From Bemisia tabaci (lineage: Eukaryota > Arthropoda > Insecta > Hemiptera > Aleyrodidae), in contig NC_092801.1 in assembly GCF_918797505.1 (NCBI RefSeq), forward strand, positions 27,186,477 through 27,250,476: a stretch of 64,000 nucleotides of DNA, written 5' to 3'. A program made the position numbers and the translations under genes. Shown here one piece after another: positions 63,300 through 64,000 of this stretch. The notes beneath the pieces were generated by a model. It saw nothing but the letters and a program-made list of their open reading frames with translations, was not told the DNA's origin and made no database searches. Positions within the stretch are counted from its first letter, which is position 1. Each line of letters opens with the position of its first letter.

Positions 63300-63663
63300 C
63301 AGGGTGTCTCAAATCAAATGGTGGAAGCTTTAGGGATCGATTCTATATAGGGAAATAAGACTGTTGGGCTCTGAAACTTTGTCTCTTAAAGGGGTAGATG
63401 TACTCCAGGGGGGCCTATTTGAACCCTCCCGATGTTTTCAGTTTTTATTATACTGCTTGAAAGTACCTTCTGGCCCCAAATTCCATGCAATTTTGTGAAT
63501 AATTTCGGTTACAGTTTAAATGAATCAATTTTCAGAAAAACTTTAAGACGCTAAATTTTTCTTTTAAAATGACTCCAATAAAAAATGTCACAGAACAAAA
63601 TAGTCTTAATGTTGTGCACAGAATGGAGGTTGAAGTTTCCGTCTTTTGATTTAGGACACCCTT
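63300..63663. mobile_element. Element BB, CAGGGTGTCTCAAATCAAA ends
   Basis: CAGGGTGTCTCAAATCAAAT at the left is mirrored by TTTTGATTTAGGACACCCTT at the right. The inside (GTAGATGTACTCCAGGGG) has no ORF. The termini resemble families E and AA. Confidence 0.65.
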
Positions 63664-64000
63664 GGTTGAGATCAATCCATTGAAATCCAATTTAAATCTT
63701 ACGGTTTATTTTTGAGCCTGTTCACTTCTTGAATGAGCTTTGTGTAAGAAGTCTAAGATCCTGCGTAACTGCACCCTTTTGCTATTTAATTTTTGGTTGC
63801 AAGGTTTTGAAAACCAAGCTTTCAAATGGTTTGTCTCTTACCAACAAATCGTAAACCAAAGATTATTGTTGAGTTGATTTGAAGTTGGCACGGTTCTTTC
63901 TTGGTACTTTTGTCTATTCAAGTACATATTTTTTTCCTAATTTTAAGAATTTTTTTTCGGAGGCTAAAAATCTCAGACTCTTGCAAATAAGCTAAACCTG
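63664..64000. other. Unassigned AT-rich end of window
   Basis: No gene or repeat recognised. Confidence 0.4.

Overview
The window reads as animal nuclear DNA, most likely from an insect. One spliced gene, a FAM110-family (centrosome/spindle-associated) homologue, lies on the + strand in the right-hand part, with coding exons from about 53.3 to 61.6 kb. FAM110 proteins are known from animals. Several dispersed repeats here look to me like ones I have seen in whitefly (Hemiptera) sequence, but that is an impression from memory and not a demonstrated assignment. No bacterial operon, ribosome-binding site, CRISPR array or long uninterrupted ORF is present. The longest ORFs (about 160 codons) are chance reading frames through repeats, apart from those overlapping FAM110 exons.

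Positions 1-52 kb hold no gene that I can support. This part is a dense graveyard of short non-autonomous DNA transposons (MITEs and foldback elements) nested inside one another. I defined about twenty families from copies within the window and label them with letters. A has CTGCCGTGCTAAGG ends, and M shares its CTGCCGTG terminus. B is a TCAGGGAA-rich element with GGTTGCCACAG ends. C, Q, R and N have CACTG(G)AAAAAA-like ends. D is a foldback of about 500 bp. E, AA, BB and Z1 have CAGGGTG ends. F carries ATCGAT motifs. G, H, I, J, K, L, O, P, T, U, V, W and Y are the rest. Several insertions have readable target-site duplications (TSDs) or an intact unoccupied copy elsewhere in the window, so insertion order can be read directly. 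I found no transposase or reverse transcriptase coding sequence.

Positions 52-64 kb form the genic part. A CpG-rich stretch (about 52.03-52.25 kb) and a duplicated 80-bp module around a pyrimidine tract (52.87-53.19 kb) precede seven exons whose splice phases all agree. Together they encode about 344 residues with the three FAM110 landmarks in order: an N-terminal SAVELL...YVKS block, a central RSKSD...DLEQFFGQLGL block, and a C-terminal SIVERNARIIKWL block. Two adjacent internal exons are both exactly 141 bp, have the same phase, and align without gaps over their C-terminal part; this indicates a tandem exon duplication that doubled a Ser-Pro-x-Lys motif. Repeats are present in the introns but are fewer and more decayed, apart from intron 1. 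That intron carries a B element with a J insertion, a near-perfect 242-bp palindrome, and a copy of T with a perfect TGACGTCA core.
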